Source: Cenococcum geophilum 1.58
Lineage: Eukaryota > Ascomycota > Dothideomycetes > Gloniales > Gloniaceae
Reading direction: 5' to 3'
DNA: 64,000 bases
Assembly (NCBI GenBank): GCA_001692895.1
Contig: KV748206.1
Span: forward strand, 1,250,662 to 1,314,661
Shown: positions 27,391 to 39,438 of the stretch, one piece after another
How the letters are laid out: the number at the start of each line of letters is the position of its first letter
How positions within the stretch are numbered: the first letter of the stretch is position 1
Notes under the pieces: generated by a model
The model's database searches: none
Told to the model about the DNA's origin: nothing
Seen by the model: only the letters and a program-made list of their open reading frames with translations
Position numbers and translations under genes: made by a program

Positions 27391-27460
27391 AGCTATTTAT
27401 AGAGAGAGAGAAGATGCAAAGGCAACTAGGACCCTCTCTCTCTCTATAAAAACTATTTTG
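27391..27460. repeat. GA/TC hairpin
   Basis: CTATTTATAGAGAGAGAGA and, 20-odd bases later, TCTCTCTCTCTATAAAAA form arms of about 17 bp. AGATGCAAA and TTTGCAT lie close by. It could be a tiny foldback element or a microsatellite inversion. Confidence 0.6.
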
Positions 27461-27749
27461 CATAAAGAAAGGAAGAGAGGCGTTTTTTCTATTTCTAAAT
27501 AGGACAGGAATAGCTATAAAAAAGTAGCTAATAATAGCAGGATCCTTAAAAGGAGGTAACTTCTACTAGACTCCTAGTAGATAGATATTATAGAGCAAAA
27601 GAATAGAAATAAGCTACAAATAGGACATAGATAGGCGTTAGGATCTCTTAATTTCTTATAATCTTTTCTACTGTTTTTAAACCACCTATTAGTTGTTAGC
27701 AACCTAATATTTTACTAGAGACTAGTAAACCCCTAGTCTAAAGGTATAT

Positions 27750-30340
27750 GTTATTATACGTAGTATAATATAACGGATATAAAAAAATAAAAAAGCTATT
27801 TATATATTGTAATAAAAATAGAACAAACCTATTTTAACTAGAAAATGCTTTAATATACCTAAAAAGGCTAAAGTTAAAGGCAATAAATTCTAAGTTAGAG
27901 CGCGACTTATCTCTCTTTAACGAGAAATAGAGTTACTTTTATAGGGATATAAAGATCCGCTTATTGTTTCTAAAGTTTAAGGACTAGAAGGTTAAAGGAG
28001 CTTAGACCCTTAATTAGGAAAACATTCTCCAACTTATTAACATCTTTAAAATAGAAGGCTGCTACCGCTTAGAGCCGGAACACTATATATTAGCTCTAAT
28101 TAGTTAAGAGACCCTTAATAAAAGTCTGCGTAAGTCTAACTTAATATAAGTAGGTCTTTTAGACTATTAAAGCAAGCCGCTAGAACTACTGCTCGATAAT
28201 GACTTTATAGTAGTTTACTTATATAGTCAACATCGCATTAAAGTAGGTAAAGCTTACCTTACCCTAAGGGAAAAGTAGTGGGTTATAAGGTTGTATCTTA
28301 ATAGTAAGTTAACCTAAGGTATAGAATAACGTAATCTAAAATTAATCTATAAAGGCCTTCCATTAAGTTATATCTTAGAACTTTAAACGGAATATTTAAA
28401 TAAACGCCTATTCTGCGACAGTAATATATTTTAACACCTTCGATATTTCTAGCGTCGCGTAGATCTTATATAAGAAAATAAATGGCTTTCCAGGCTTTCT
28501 AAAAGCAAAAAAAAGGATATTAAAAAACTGCTTAAAAAAATGCCGCGTCTCCGTAATGTATTTAATAACCTTCTTCTACTTATTAGGCTTTGGCCGGCAC
28601 TTTAGCTAGGCACTTTATATTATATCCTTACTTTAAAATGCGACAAGGTAATTATAATAATTAAAGCCGGCTAAAATTTATGACTAACATTGTGCAGAAG
28701 CTCATTCACTATTTTAACTATATTTATAGTTTATAGTCATATATATTTAACAATAACAAAGCCCTTATACCTCTCTTAGATTCTTATATAGTTTTTCTTA
28801 TTAAGCTTTTTATTCCCCAAGGTTCGTTACACAATAAATTAGAGATTGAAAATCTTATAAAGGATAGTCAACTCTTCCCAGCCGTTATTTCTTACTAAAT
28901 ACGAAGCGGAATCTTAAAGCGCCTAAAGAATTTCCTAGGACGAATTCCTTCTCTATATATATTTTTTAAGGACATAAAATATCTTAAACCATACTTTAAG
29001 GTGGTTAAAAGACTTCTGCTAAATAAATTTAAAGGCATAATATAGATAGCTATAGGACGAGCCTACCTGGGATCAAATTAAGGCTAAATAAGTATATAAA
29101 CAGCAGAAAGCGTTTACACTACAGAAGAAAGTAATTTAAAGGAATTAAACTTTAGGCTCGGCTACCTGCAAATTTAGCTTTTTGCTATATAACACTTTCC
29201 TTACCTTACTGGTATAACACCCCAAAAGGACCTCGGCAAGCCTAAACTAAAGGTCAAGCTATACAATATATTGTGGGAATAGCTGGGATTCCTTACACGA
29301 AGACTAGGCTTTAGCTTTAATAAAATCACTCGGTTAATATATGCAAATCATATAAAGAATATAGTAGAAGACTTCCTTAGTATAACTTACCTTGGAACTC
29401 TCTCTAAGCTTAAGCCGAGTCTTATACTTTAGCAAGTGCAGCGAATTTGTTAAATAATTAGAGATATACCAAGTTGCCATCCTTATACGAGTTTCCCATT
29501 TCTTATAAATAACTCCATTTATTAGCCAAAAATACACCAATATGGTTAATTGTTTAAACAATCCCATATTGCTAATAGGAAATATTTATTTATTAAAAAT
29601 ATGAATAGTTAGCAGCCTATTTAGGTAAAGCAACATACCTTAACGTTTTATATTAAGCGAGATATATTTTATACTTTTTTTAGGGTTCCCGATAAACCTT
29701 CGGAGCCGCTTATTTAAAGACTAAGTAGTAGGCCACCGGGCACTCTCTTAAACCCTAACTTAGAGCCTCCCTTAAGCTCTAACTTAGGAGCCTTAGGCCC
29801 TAGCATAGGGAACTCCTTAGGTCGTAACACGGAGAATATAATAAACCCCAAGTTAGAAGCTAGTTAAAGGCCAACTACTAACGTACCCTTAAGCGAGAAC
29901 GACCCAATACTCTTACCCAATAACTCTACGTTCTTAGAAATAATTTAAGAAAAGCTAATTATTCTATATCTTTATATAAATTGCAGGCTTTATATATTCT
30001 TAGCGTTATCTCTAAGATTTAAATCTACTTTAGTAGATTTAGCAAATACTGGATATAATTTTTTTATTACCAATAGAGAGCGTTTTAAGTAGATAGGTAT
30101 AGAAGGTATAGGGAAGATAAAAAAAGGGTTAGTCTTTATAGGGGATACGAATAGGCCAGGGGGAAATACTTAGTCCTTAAATCCAATTCCCGACGAAATA
30201 GCCTATAAGATACGCCGAATCTCTTATTTTATTTAAAGTGGAGATAATATAAATACTTTACTGCGTCAATGGCCTTTTAACTAGATCCCTAAATAAATGT
30301 ATATATTTTTAAATATCTTATATATAGTGTTAAAAGAGCT
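27750..30340 (+). pseudogene. DUF3723 family protein, RIP-inactivated
   Basis: Forward frames match the DUF3723 family (Pfam PF12520) as I know it. An N-terminal helical lead is followed by IFKIEGCYRLEPEHYILALI (about 28040-28100), then VVYLYSQHRIKVGKAYLTLR (28211-28270), which holds the family's characteristic Q-H-R-x-x-A/G core. Further on are FPGFLKAKKRILKN and FKDIKYLKPYFKVVKRLL (28960-29013). The C-terminal part has LVDLANTGYNFFITNRERF and GLVFIGDTNRP (30040-30160). TAG/TAA codons break it throughout. Length is about 2.5 kb, near full size. DUF3723 has no known activity but is one of the gene families repeatedly carried by Starship giant transposons. A kinase relic follows on the same strand after the MITE. 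Confidence 0.75.
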
Positions 30341-30411
30341 GTTTTAAATTTATATAATATTCTAATATTTATTTTATTTTAAGAATTCTTTTTTTAGAAG
30401 AAGTATATATA

Positions 30412-30795
30412 ACGTAAGGGATCGGGTTATAACGGTCGGCCTAGTTATAACGGTCGGCTACTACCGCCTTCCTAATTGGGCTTACTGCGAGAATGGTTTA
30501 GAACATTAAAATACTGCCCTAGAGCTCCGTCAGAGCTCCGTGCAGAGCTCCGTGCACGTCTCCCCCTGAGCTTCGTTTGGCAGAGGTCTCGCAAAGCTCT
30601 ACGGCGCAGACGCAGAGCTTGCAACTCTATTAGGGCCTCCACAACGGCCTGTAGAGGCGTGCAAGATAGATATATCGCATAACGTAGATGATAGGGTTAT
30701 AACAGTTGGCATAGTTATAACGGTTCCTCTGTGCGCAGTTTTAATGTTCTAAACCGTTATAACCAGGCCAACCGTTATAACCCGATTCCTTACGT
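30412..30795. mobile_element. 384-bp MITE with ~45-bp terminal inverted repeats, pogo/Fot-type
   Basis: The ends are ACGTAAGG...CCTTACGT. The left arm (30412-30452) and right arm (30752-30795) match over about 45 bp with three mismatches, all transitions. A TA dinucleotide flanks each end (30410-30411, 30796-30797), the target duplication expected for the Tc1/mariner-pogo superfamily. Each arm holds two GTTATAACSG boxes, possible transposase sites. An inner inverted repeat, GGTTTAGAACATTAAAA at about 30493 and its complement at about 30739, adds a second stem. The interior (30521-30640) is GC-rich and carries three 12-bp copies of AGAGCTCCGTGC type. The 68-codon open frame inside is not supported as a gene. 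The arms resemble the right end of the transposon at 59321-59362. Confidence 0.88.
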
Positions 30796-30836
30796 TATAT
30801 ATTATAGTAAAGCATAATTTTTTAATAAAGAGAAAA

Positions 30837-31233
30837 ATGTCTTTATAAAGACGGGTTACTAAATTCCTAGCATATAAAAAAAACGCTAAAATAATTAAAC
30901 CTACCGCGAATGAGGATTAGGATTGGCCTAATACACTTATAAAACGAAAGTATATTTATAAGCGTAAGCGTATACCGTTCCATGTTCCGCTTAAAGTTAA
31001 TAAAGATTTAGGGCTCTTCTTATTATTATCTACTGCCGATAGCAAAAAAACCGCTCCACCATTAAAGGAACTAGAGACCCTTATAGTCTTAGGAAGTCTA
31101 TAAAACTACTACCACAAATTGCTTAAAGAAGATCAGGTAGGACCTACGGTTATTACCTTTAAAATAGAGCTAACTTTCCCTATTATGGTTATTAAGACAA
31201 GAGTAATAAGTAAGACAGTAAACGGTTTAGAAT
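30837..31233 (+). pseudogene. protein-kinase relic, N-terminal fragment
   Basis: A frame starting ATG at 30837 reads with few stops up to the left end of Copia-2: RKYIYKRKRIPFHVPLKVNK, DLGLFLLLSTADSKKTAPPL, then VITFKIELTFPIMVIKTRVI and SKTVNGLE. The last part fits the beta-3 region of a kinase N-lobe (x-x-x-x-I-K). The frame is resumed at 37500 beyond the retrotransposon. It lies 500 bp downstream of the DUF3723 relic on the same strand, with the MITE between. Confidence 0.6.
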
Positions 31234-31419
31234 TGTCGGGAATGAGGTAAGTTGCCGTCGCATGAAGCATATTGCCGTCACGTATCGACGTGGCCCTAGC
31301 GTGGTAAGGAACCTTAAGTTCCTCACCCCTTTCCTCATTCCTATTAAAAAGAATTAACTAATATCACTATAACCCTACTCGAGTAGTTGTTATTGGTGAG
31401 TCACCCTATATTTCTAATA
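31234..31419 (+). repeat. Copia-2 5' LTR
   Basis: 186 bp. The CA terminus has become TA (TTCTAATA), a RIP transition. It contains an imperfect palindrome centred on GGAACCTTAAGTTCC. Confidence 0.92.
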
Positions 31420-32599
31420 CTGATTAGTGGTTGAATATACAGTCAACTATAGAGCAGCTAGGTTTTTAAATAGAAGAGATAGTCTTATATAGGGGTGCTA
31501 TATGCGCTTATATGGAATGGATCTTAGCGATACTGTGCTACCTTAGACTTACGGAAAACTAGTAATAGAAGTGTTACTAAGTACTAGGAGATACTAAGTT
31601 GCGTTTATTACGCAGAATAACCACGTTTACGAAGATTTGGTTAAGTACTTTAGGTTAGAAGTGTTACTAAACCTATGGTCCTAAAATTAACGTCTAAAAC
31701 GCGTTAAACAACTACGCATACGAAGATTTGGTTGAGTACTTTAGGTTAAAAGTGTTACTGAACCTACGGTCCTAAAGTTAACGTCTAAAACGCGTTGACA
31801 ACATCTCAATTGCCTACCTTTTAATAGCAAACCTACGAGATTCTATAAAGCCAAAAACCCTACCTATCTTTAACGTACGACACCCCGTTAATTTTATACC
31901 TACTATGGCGTCAACCTACCCAAAGAAGTATAAGAAAAGTATTAACCTGGAGACGTAGGATATAGATATTAACCCTATAAACGCCAAGGAACAGGACCTA
32001 AACGGATTCTTAGTATACTGTATAGTATACTATACAGATAGCGAATATAATGATACTAAGCTATGGTGTTATATAAAGGAGGACTTTGTTAGATAAATAA
32101 AGGAAATATAGGCTCTCGCGAAGAAGGACGTTATATAAGACTTCTATAACTTTCTTTAAAAGAATAGAGTATTTGTCCCTATAGATAGGGGTGCCATTAA
32201 AAATAATATCTAGGAGTAAGTTATTAACGTAAAAGAAGAGCACAAATAGACTTTATAAGAGGTTAAGCACCAACTACGCACTAAGAGGAAGCTTAACTTA
32301 TGATGGAATCTAAATAATACGCCAATAGAGACGCGCTCTAATTCCATTGCTCTAGGTATAAGTTCTTATATTCCATATCTATCGCTTCTACCTCTATCTC
32401 TAGCTCCCCAGGATCTACTAATTTAACTAGTAATATTAACTACTACCCCTTAAGAGCAAGCGCAAGATCCCCTTGCTTCGCGATTTAATAACCTTTAAAC
32501 TCTACTATAGGAAGATTAGGTACTACGCCGTGTTCTACTAAGCCCTATATTTCCACTATAGCCTATAAAGTAATCCCTACCTTAATCTCTAATGTAATT

Positions 32600-35500
32600 T
32601 TAACGTGGTCTAATACCACTCGGAGGTACTTTAAAAATGCTTATAGAGCTTACGAAGCTCTATACGGACTAGGAGAAGAAGTTTAGTAGGGAACTGTATA
32701 ATATCCTTAATTTAAAGCTGCGTATCTTCTATAACTATTGCTAGAAGGTTGGACTAGAACCTAACTAATATCACAATACTTATTCCGTTATGCTTAAGGG
32801 CCGCGCTAGTACCTTCTATTATGATCATTTAGTAGGAAAAGGATATAATTTTAACCGAATAATATATAAGATAAGATGCCACTTTAAAATAGAAGAGAAT
32901 AAGCAGCAATATATATTGGAGTGGAGAGAGACTACCTTTTTAAGAATTATTGCTACAAACCCAGGTGTCTCTCGGCTTAATTATCTTTAAAAGCTCTTTA
33001 ATTAACTTTAGATAATTTAGCGTAGTTTATCTAAATTATATTAAGAGGACCTTAGCCTACGCGATTAAGTCATTAGCGCATGCCGAGGTATTAAAGAATA
33101 TAATCTTGCTCTTTTTAACCCTATAAGTACTTATAAAGGAGTATATACTTAATTAAGATCCTCTATTAGCACTACTCTACGCTCTTAAAAAGTATAGTAA
33201 TTTAACGCCTAACTCTAACCTACCTTAATTAACCCGGCTGACTAACACGATTATAACTGGACTGATTAAACATATAGTAGACGTAGTAGGGGATACGGTA
33301 AAGGGTATGATTAATGTCAACTATAAGGTAATTATAGAGGTCCTTATGGAGGTTTACTTTGGAGCAATTATTAGAAGAAGTGCTACGTTTATAAGAAGCC
33401 AAATTGCTAGTTAACTAGATACCTCCTTAATAGACAAAAGGAGGTATATAATAGGTTTCGCCAGAGCGCATAAAACGTTAGAAATTAAGAGGTTACTATA
33501 GCCTACTTTTAAAACTTTCTGGTTTAATATAAAGGTAAAGAAGATCTTAAGGGTAAGGTTAATAAGGCCGAATAGCTCCTTATAGATATAGAAATTAAGG
33601 ACTACTCTCCTAACTAATACTTTACCGAGTATAGTAAGGTAAATAGTATATAAACCGTTGCTATCCTTAATGACTAATCTACGCTCTATTCTATTATAAA
33701 GTTAGATATCTTTAATAAGCTAAAGGAAAGTTCCGCGTTCTCCTTTAATAATAGATACTCGGCGAATATCTTCTATAGTATTATACTAGATACTAGAGCC
33801 GCAGGAGTATCTATAGCAGGAGAGCCTTAAGTTTAAGCTCTTCAGCAGCTTAATAGCTCTGTTTAGATTAATTAATTAACAGTAGGCCAATATATAATTC
33901 GCTTTAGCAAGGGTACTGCGATCTCTTTTAGTATAATTAAGGTCTAAACCCCATTAGGATATATTACTTTCTATATTATCTCCATAAATACCCCGTTCTT
34001 ATTCTGCATCTAAAATATAGATAAATTAAGTGTTAAGCTTAATAACCTTAAGAATATACTTATCTAGGGAGATAATCGGGTGCCCGTTGTACGTAAGTGG
34101 GGTTACCCTTAGTTGCTCCTTTAATAGCCAGAAAGGAGTATTGCTTAGAGCCACCTAACCGAGTTAGAGTTATGTTAACTATACCGTTATTTTAGCTACC
34201 TATCTGTTTACTAATTGCTTAGGGTCCTTTAGCGAGCAGGTTATGAAGTTGAGGTTAAGGTAATTAAACATCTTATAAAGTACTGCTACTACTGCTAAAT
34301 GAACCAGAAGTCCCCTGGCCGATTTAAGTTTACTCTTAAAGATAACTATAACTTTAACTTCTGCATTATTATAGATGTTATATATCTTAGCGGCAAGCTA
34401 GTACTCTAAGTTATTAACTTCTTAACCTCCTTCTAAGCCGTACGCTTTTTAAAAGATATATCAGCTAGGAACGCATAGGATACTCTTTAATTATATTAGA
34501 TTAATGTCTACCTAGGACCCCCTAATTAAACCATTTATAATATAAGAAAGAACTTCTTATCTATAGAGTTTTAATAACAGGTAAAGGCAATAACAATTAA
34601 GGTTAAGGAAGTCCCCATTAAGGCATATAATAGTATTAGAAAAGTAGAATAATATTATACGCTATTACGCCGCGTATATAAGATTATTTCTTTAGAACTA
34701 AAGGGTACTAGCGAAGAGCTTATCCTATAGATGGCTGTTAAGGCTATTAACAATACCGCTAGCCCAGATAGGCTCGTACCTACGTTGCTAGTCTTTAGCG
34801 CCTACCCTTAAATAATTAATAATTCTTTACTATCTCCCTCTATTGCGTAATAAGTTAAGGCTATTTATAAGGTAATAAAGGAGGTACAATGTCTCTACGC
34901 CACGCGCTAGGTTAATAACGCACTAGGAATAAGAAATGGCCTAAATACCTTAACTATACTTAATCTGCCACTTTAATCGGAGGTATACGTATGGCGTGAA
35001 AAGGGAGGATGGTTAGGCCTATATAAACTTATTATAATTAATAGTTAAACTTATACTCTTTAGATGCCCTATAGACCTACTTAATTCCACTTAACCGTTG
35101 TTAAGCCCTACTATAGGGATAATAGCTCCAAGCCTTTATAGGATGCCCTAGAGGATACCCTAGAGGAGAATTATAATTAACATACTTTAGAAGGCGAAGG
35201 CGATTCTAATATAATTATAGTAGACGTACCGTAACTATAACGCGGTAAAGGTTGCCTAAAGGGATTACGAAATTGCTAACATCTTATTAATTTTAAAGAG
35301 CAATTCGTTACCGCTATTAAGAATGGAGATAAACTATTAATGGCCTTTATAATAGCTAAAAAGAAGGCTAACTTTAAACTCGCAAAATAGCTCTAAAAGG
35401 AAGGCCGTATTATAACTCCAGGAGCTCCTTTTTAAGTATCTAATAAGTAAGAGATCGACGGTCTTATTACAAGAGAAGTCTTTAAATTTAAGAAATACGA

Positions 35501-36945
35501 CCCTACTAAGTTTGATGGAGTCCGTATATTTAAGTTAAGAATAGTTAATAAGATTAAAGGTAAAGCTACTAATACCCTATTTAAGAAGTTAAGGCTAATT
35601 ATTTAAGGTTATAACGATAATGGTAAGGAAGTAATCCTTACGTAATCCCCTATAATTTAATAAGCTAGTTAACGAGTTATTATTACGCTAGCTCCCTCCT
35701 TAATAAAGAATAGGATAGCGGTTTACCTATAAGATATTATTTAGGCCTACACCCAATTAGAGATGCGCCTTTAGCGCTTAATACTAGCATACCTTCCAGA
35801 GTAAATTCGCCACTAATATCCCGAGGATACGATTATGGTCGTACTTAAGCCATTATATAGAATTGTAGAGGTAGGAACTTATTAGTGGGCTACCTACAGC
35901 AAGCACCACAAGGAGAAGCTTTTAATAACTACTTCTATATTTAATCCCTGCTTCCTTATTATAACTACGGGAACTCTATTCGGAATCGTCGGTATATAAA
36001 CAGATAATATAATTATCTTAGGAGACGACTAATTCTTAGCTCTTAAAGAAGATAAGCTAGTAAAGGTAAATCTTATAGCAAAGCCAAAGGAAAGACTTAA
36101 CTTAGTAACACTATTACTCTTTAATGGATGTATCCTCTCCCTAAATAAGGGCTCCATTGCTCTACGCCAGAAGGGTTAAGGTAAGAAGATTAATGTTGTT
36201 AACGTTAATTCTCCAAAGTAAGGATATATGGAGTAACGCGCTTACGGAGCTTATATNGCTTCTATCTGTTAACCTAAGGCTTTCTTTAATCTCTCTATTA
36301 CCGCTTAACACCAGGAACTAACTAAGGATAATATTCTTGCCCTAAATAAGCGTCTTTCCTAGCAAATGAACCATCTCGATAGGGGACTACTCTATATGCC
36401 TATTAACCTTCCTACCGCCAAGCTCTTCGTATTCGTTAATGGATTATTTATAAATAATAAAGATTTTAGCTCCTAGCTAGGATATAAGATTATTATCGCG
36501 AACGAATCTACTAGAGAGAATAACTTTATAATTTACGGTAACCTTATTTATTAGAGCTTAACTAAAAGTAAGCGCGTTACTTAAAGTATTCTAGCGTCAG
36601 AGATATATGGAATAGTTGGCGGAGTTAATATAGTAATTGCAATTGGAACTACCCTTAAGATAATTATAGACCGGCTTAAACTTCCTGCTATCCCTATAAT
36701 TATATACACCGACTTATATTCCCTCTATAAGTATTTAGTTAAGTTTAGTACTATAAAGGAGAAGCGTCTTATAATTAATATTATAGCACTTTAGCAGTCC
36801 TATAAGTGTTAAGAACTCTTTAAGATCTAATGGATTAATGGCTAAAATAACCTAGTAGATATAATGACGAAGGCAAACCCAAATAAGGCACTAGAGACGT
36901 TTGTTAATATAAATACTCTACATATATAAGTTAAAGGTTAGGTTA
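32600..36945 (+). pseudogene. Copia-2 gag-pol polyprotein, RIP-inactivated
   Basis: Domains run in Copia order. Gag: MLKGRASTFYYDHLVGKGYN (32790) and EWRETTFLRIIATNPGVSRL (to 32985). Protease near 33780 reads IILDTRAAGVSIAGEP, where the usual D-T/S-G-A is now DTRA. Integrase: HLIKYCYYC (34270), PGRFKFTLKDNYNFNFCIII, then a long core to MAVKAINNTASPDRLVPTLL (34730-34795). Reverse transcriptase: PTKFDGVRIFKLRIVNKIKG (35505), LKPLYGIVEVGTYWW (35850) and IQTDNIIILGDD (36000), where TDD has become TDN. RNase H: PTAKLFVFVNGLFINNKDFS (36410) to NNLVDIMTKAN (36880). One N (36257) is in the window. Many TAG/TAA codons occur. The upstream stretch 31420-32600 has additional weak gag-leader coding. Confidence 0.92.
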
Positions 36946-36978
36946 AGAGGGAAATTTAGAGAAGTTAAGATCTTATAG

Positions 36979-37165
36979 AACTTTAACCGCCGGTTAAAGT
37001 TGTCTAATTAGTTAGATCCTTGCTAAGAGCGCCACGCCTAATCAATTTAGGTGGCGGTATAGACTTCTGCCAACTAATTAGGATTTTCTATGCCCGGTAT
37101 AGAAAATCGCCATTAGCTTGCTTACTACTAGCGTCTTAGCGGCCCACCCGTCTTCGCGTTATTTA
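36979..37165. promoter_or_regulatory. Copia-2 3' untranslated block with two palindromes
   Basis: Between the end of RNase H and the purine tract lie a perfect palindrome, ACTTTAACCG-C-CGGTTAAAGT (36980-37000), and a hairpin GATTTTCTATGCC/GGTATAGAAAATC near 37080-37110. The first recurs in the gypsy element at 54836; the second recurs in the LTR at 62899-63132 in inverse orientation. Function unknown. Confidence 0.6.
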
Positions 37166-37189
37166 CTAAATTCTGCTAACTACCGCATT

Positions 37190-37275
37190 GTTATATATCG
37201 TCTGGTTTTGTTATATATTATCTAGTTTTATTATATATTATCTAGTATTATTATATACTATCTGTTTGTATATAT
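37190..37275. repeat. 20-bp tandem repeat in the Copia-2 3' region
   Basis: Four units of TGTTATATATTATCTAGTTT type, followed by a TATATA run. Unit differences are C-T transitions. Confidence 0.7.
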
Positions 37276-37308
37276 ATATATAGCAACCATAAAAAGAAGA
37301 GTTGCTAG

Positions 37309-37494
37309 TGTTGGGAATAAGGCAAGTTGCCGTCGCATAAAGCATATTGCCGTCACGTGTCAACGTGGCCCTAGCGTAGTAAGGAACCTTAAGTTCCTTA
37401 CCCCTTTCCTCATTCCTATTAAAAAGAATTAACTAACATCACTGTAACCCTACTCGAGTAGTCGTTATTAGTAAGTCACCCTGTGTTTCCAACA
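37309..37494 (+). repeat. Copia-2 3' LTR
   Basis: 186 bp, TGTTGGGAAT...TTTCCAACA. It keeps the CA end lost in the 5' LTR. Confidence 0.92.
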
Positions 37495-37499
37495 AAAAT

Positions 37500-38060
37500 G
37501 CTTAAAGTTACCTCACCCTAATATTGTTAATATTCTAGAAGTATTTAAAAAGGGTAAAATAGTATATCTAATATACAAGTGCCTATCCGTATCGCTAGCA
37601 GATATCTAAGCTAGCCCTTCTAAAACATTAGCAGAGTTTAAAATTGCTGTAGTCTACAAGGAGGTAATATAGCTATTCTATTTAAAACTAGCCTCTAATT
37701 TTAAATATAGGTAATCTAAGGACTTCTATTTATCTATAGCATTTATATTATTTATAGCTTATTAAATTGCCAAAATCTCCTAATTTTAAGGAGTGGGGAA
37801 ATTAAGATTAATAAGTACCTAATGGTTATCCTAAAATAAAAAGCTAACGGTTAAGTAGCAAATATAGGTAAAAGCATACTTTAAGCGGCTTCTTATTCGG
37901 AGGATATTAATATAAAGGCTGTTGGCCGTATTATAATGCAATTAATAGAGCCCAGAACGGTTTTGCAGTAACTAACTAGCCTTACTCTATAAAACCCAAA
38001 ACGCTAGTTAGATACAGCTTAGGACTTCCTTAATAAAACCTCTTCGCAGCCGCTATTTTC
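37500..38060 (+). pseudogene. protein-kinase relic, C-terminal fragment
   Basis: The frame resumes right after the Copia-2 target duplication. It reads PNIVNILEVFKKGKIVYLIY and KCLSVSLADI (37518-37608), TLAEFKIAVVYKEVI (37627-37671), then IIMQLIEPRTVLQ (37930-37970) and DFLNKTSSQPLFSLNK. The first piece matches the beta-4/beta-5 and hinge region of a Ser/Thr kinase; the second matches the alpha-F to alpha-H part. The catalytic loop and DFG region (37690-37900) are too decayed to read. With the 30837 fragment it makes one gene of about 320 or more codons split by Copia-2. Confidence 0.65.
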
Positions 38061-38589
38061 TCTTAATAAAGTACAGTTTTTAGGTTTTATCTCTTATTAT
38101 GGGTTTAACGGTATAGTAGGACGAGTTTTTACTTAAATTACCGGGCCCGTTATGCCTAATCCTATATATTTGGGTAGCTAAAAGGACAATAAGGCGGAAG
38201 TAGAAGATATTTCCGGCCTTATTCTAACTTTAGATACAGCGCTAAATTAGTTAGTTGTAGTATAACGCGTATAGACGCTAGAATTAGTTAAGACATAACT
38301 TAGCGTACCTAAAATGTTATAGGGGGCATTAGAGCGGCTAATACATAAGATATATAAGTTTTTACTCTTCCCACTTTTTAATAACTAAGCCCTATTATTA
38401 ATAGCTATACATTAATTAAGAACTTTTATAATCCTTCTACTAGTTATATCGCATATTACTATATAAGCTAGCGTCCAATCTTAACAAATCTACTTAACCA
38501 ACTAGCCGCTATAGCTGCATCCTATAAAGCAAGGCAGAAAAGTTAAAAAAAAAAAGTCTCTAAACCTCTTTATAATACGATATAAGCCG

Positions 38590-39150
38590 TATAACGGTAC
38601 CTAAAGAGGGGTACTAGGGCTACTTCAGCTAATTGTCTTATAAAGTGGTAACACACATATAAGGCGCGGCTAGAAGCATTTGCGCAGCAATAAAAGACAT
38701 TAGTAAAGACCTTAGAAGACCTTAAAAAACAGGTTTAATAACTTAGAGCTAAGTAATAGCAAAGTAGGTATATCTATTCTAATTATTATAAGGTAATTAA
38801 TAAAGAATAGGAGGAGCTAGAAAATTTCGCGTGTTAACTATAAGATATCAAAACTAGCGTTAGCGATTTGGATTACAATATGTCAATTCTTAATTTTAAT
38901 TACGAAACATTTAAGTAGACGGCTAGGCGATATAATCGTGGGATAGAGGTAGTAATAAAGAAGGTCCTTAAAATTAAGGAGAGACTAAATAATATGGATA
39001 AATAGGTTAACTAGTTATTAGGTACTTTAATAAAATAGAGTATAGTTAGCGGGAATATAATCTCTAAAGCAAACAATAAACTTAATTAAAGATGCGTTAA
39101 ATAGCTAAAAGTATAACTTATAGAAACACGCCTTGGGTTTAATTTAGATA
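38590..39150 (+). pseudogene. coiled-coil relic downstream of the kinase
   Basis: The forward frame reads TLVKTLEDLKKQV (38700), SDLDYNMSILNFNYETFK (38860) and RYNRGIEVVIKKVLKIKERL (38930), then NNMDK and LGFNLDKAIARLLL. Spacing of Leu/Ile suggests helical coiled coil. Stops sit at likely Gln/Trp positions. It could be the C-terminal part of the kinase gene or a separate gene. Confidence 0.4.
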
Positions 39151-39169
39151 AAGCTATAGCTCGCCTTTT

Positions 39170-39310
39170 ACTTAGCTAGCAGCTTATTTATTTACGCTAG
39201 ATGCTTACCTAGCTTACCCTAGGCGCTTATTCTAGGCGCTTATCTAGCTTACCTTAGGCGCTTATCTAGCTTACCCTAGGCGCTTACTTAGCTCACACTA
39301 GACACCTTAA
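39170..39310. repeat. ~22-bp tandem repeat
   Basis: About five units of CTTACCTAGCTTACCCTAGG type followed by CG. One unit is shortened. Unit differences are mainly transitions. Confidence 0.75.
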
Positions 39311-39438
39311 GTCGCCCAATAGCCTTTGTAATAGCCTATACCCCAGTCCTTTTTTTACTATATAGCTTAGGAACTTTTAAAAGTTCCATATAAGAAATAA
39401 CTTCACTAAGATCTATACACTTCCCTACTTCACCTATA

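Larger units (their letters stand above)
31234..37494 (+). mobile_element. Copia-2: full-length Ty1/Copia LTR retrotransposon
   Basis: The element is 6,261 bp. Two 186-bp LTRs start TGTCGGGAAT or TGTTGGGAAT and end TTTCTAATA or TTTCCAACA. The target duplication is AGAAT (31229-31233) and AAAAT (37495-37499), differing by one G-to-A change. The coding strand is plus. The sequence just inside the 5' LTR is CTGATTAGTGGTTG (primer-binding region); AAAAAGAAGAG before the 3' LTR is the purine tract. It is inserted in the kinase relic, whose reading frame resumes on the other side. Confidence 0.93.

Noticed and set aside
29334-29567. 77-codon minus-strand open frame
   Set aside because: It lies antisense within the DUF3723 relic and shows no domain; taken as a shadow.
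30476-30682. 68-codon open frame inside the MITE
   Set aside because: Arg-rich translation of GC-rich short repeats in a 384-bp non-autonomous element; no transposase motif.
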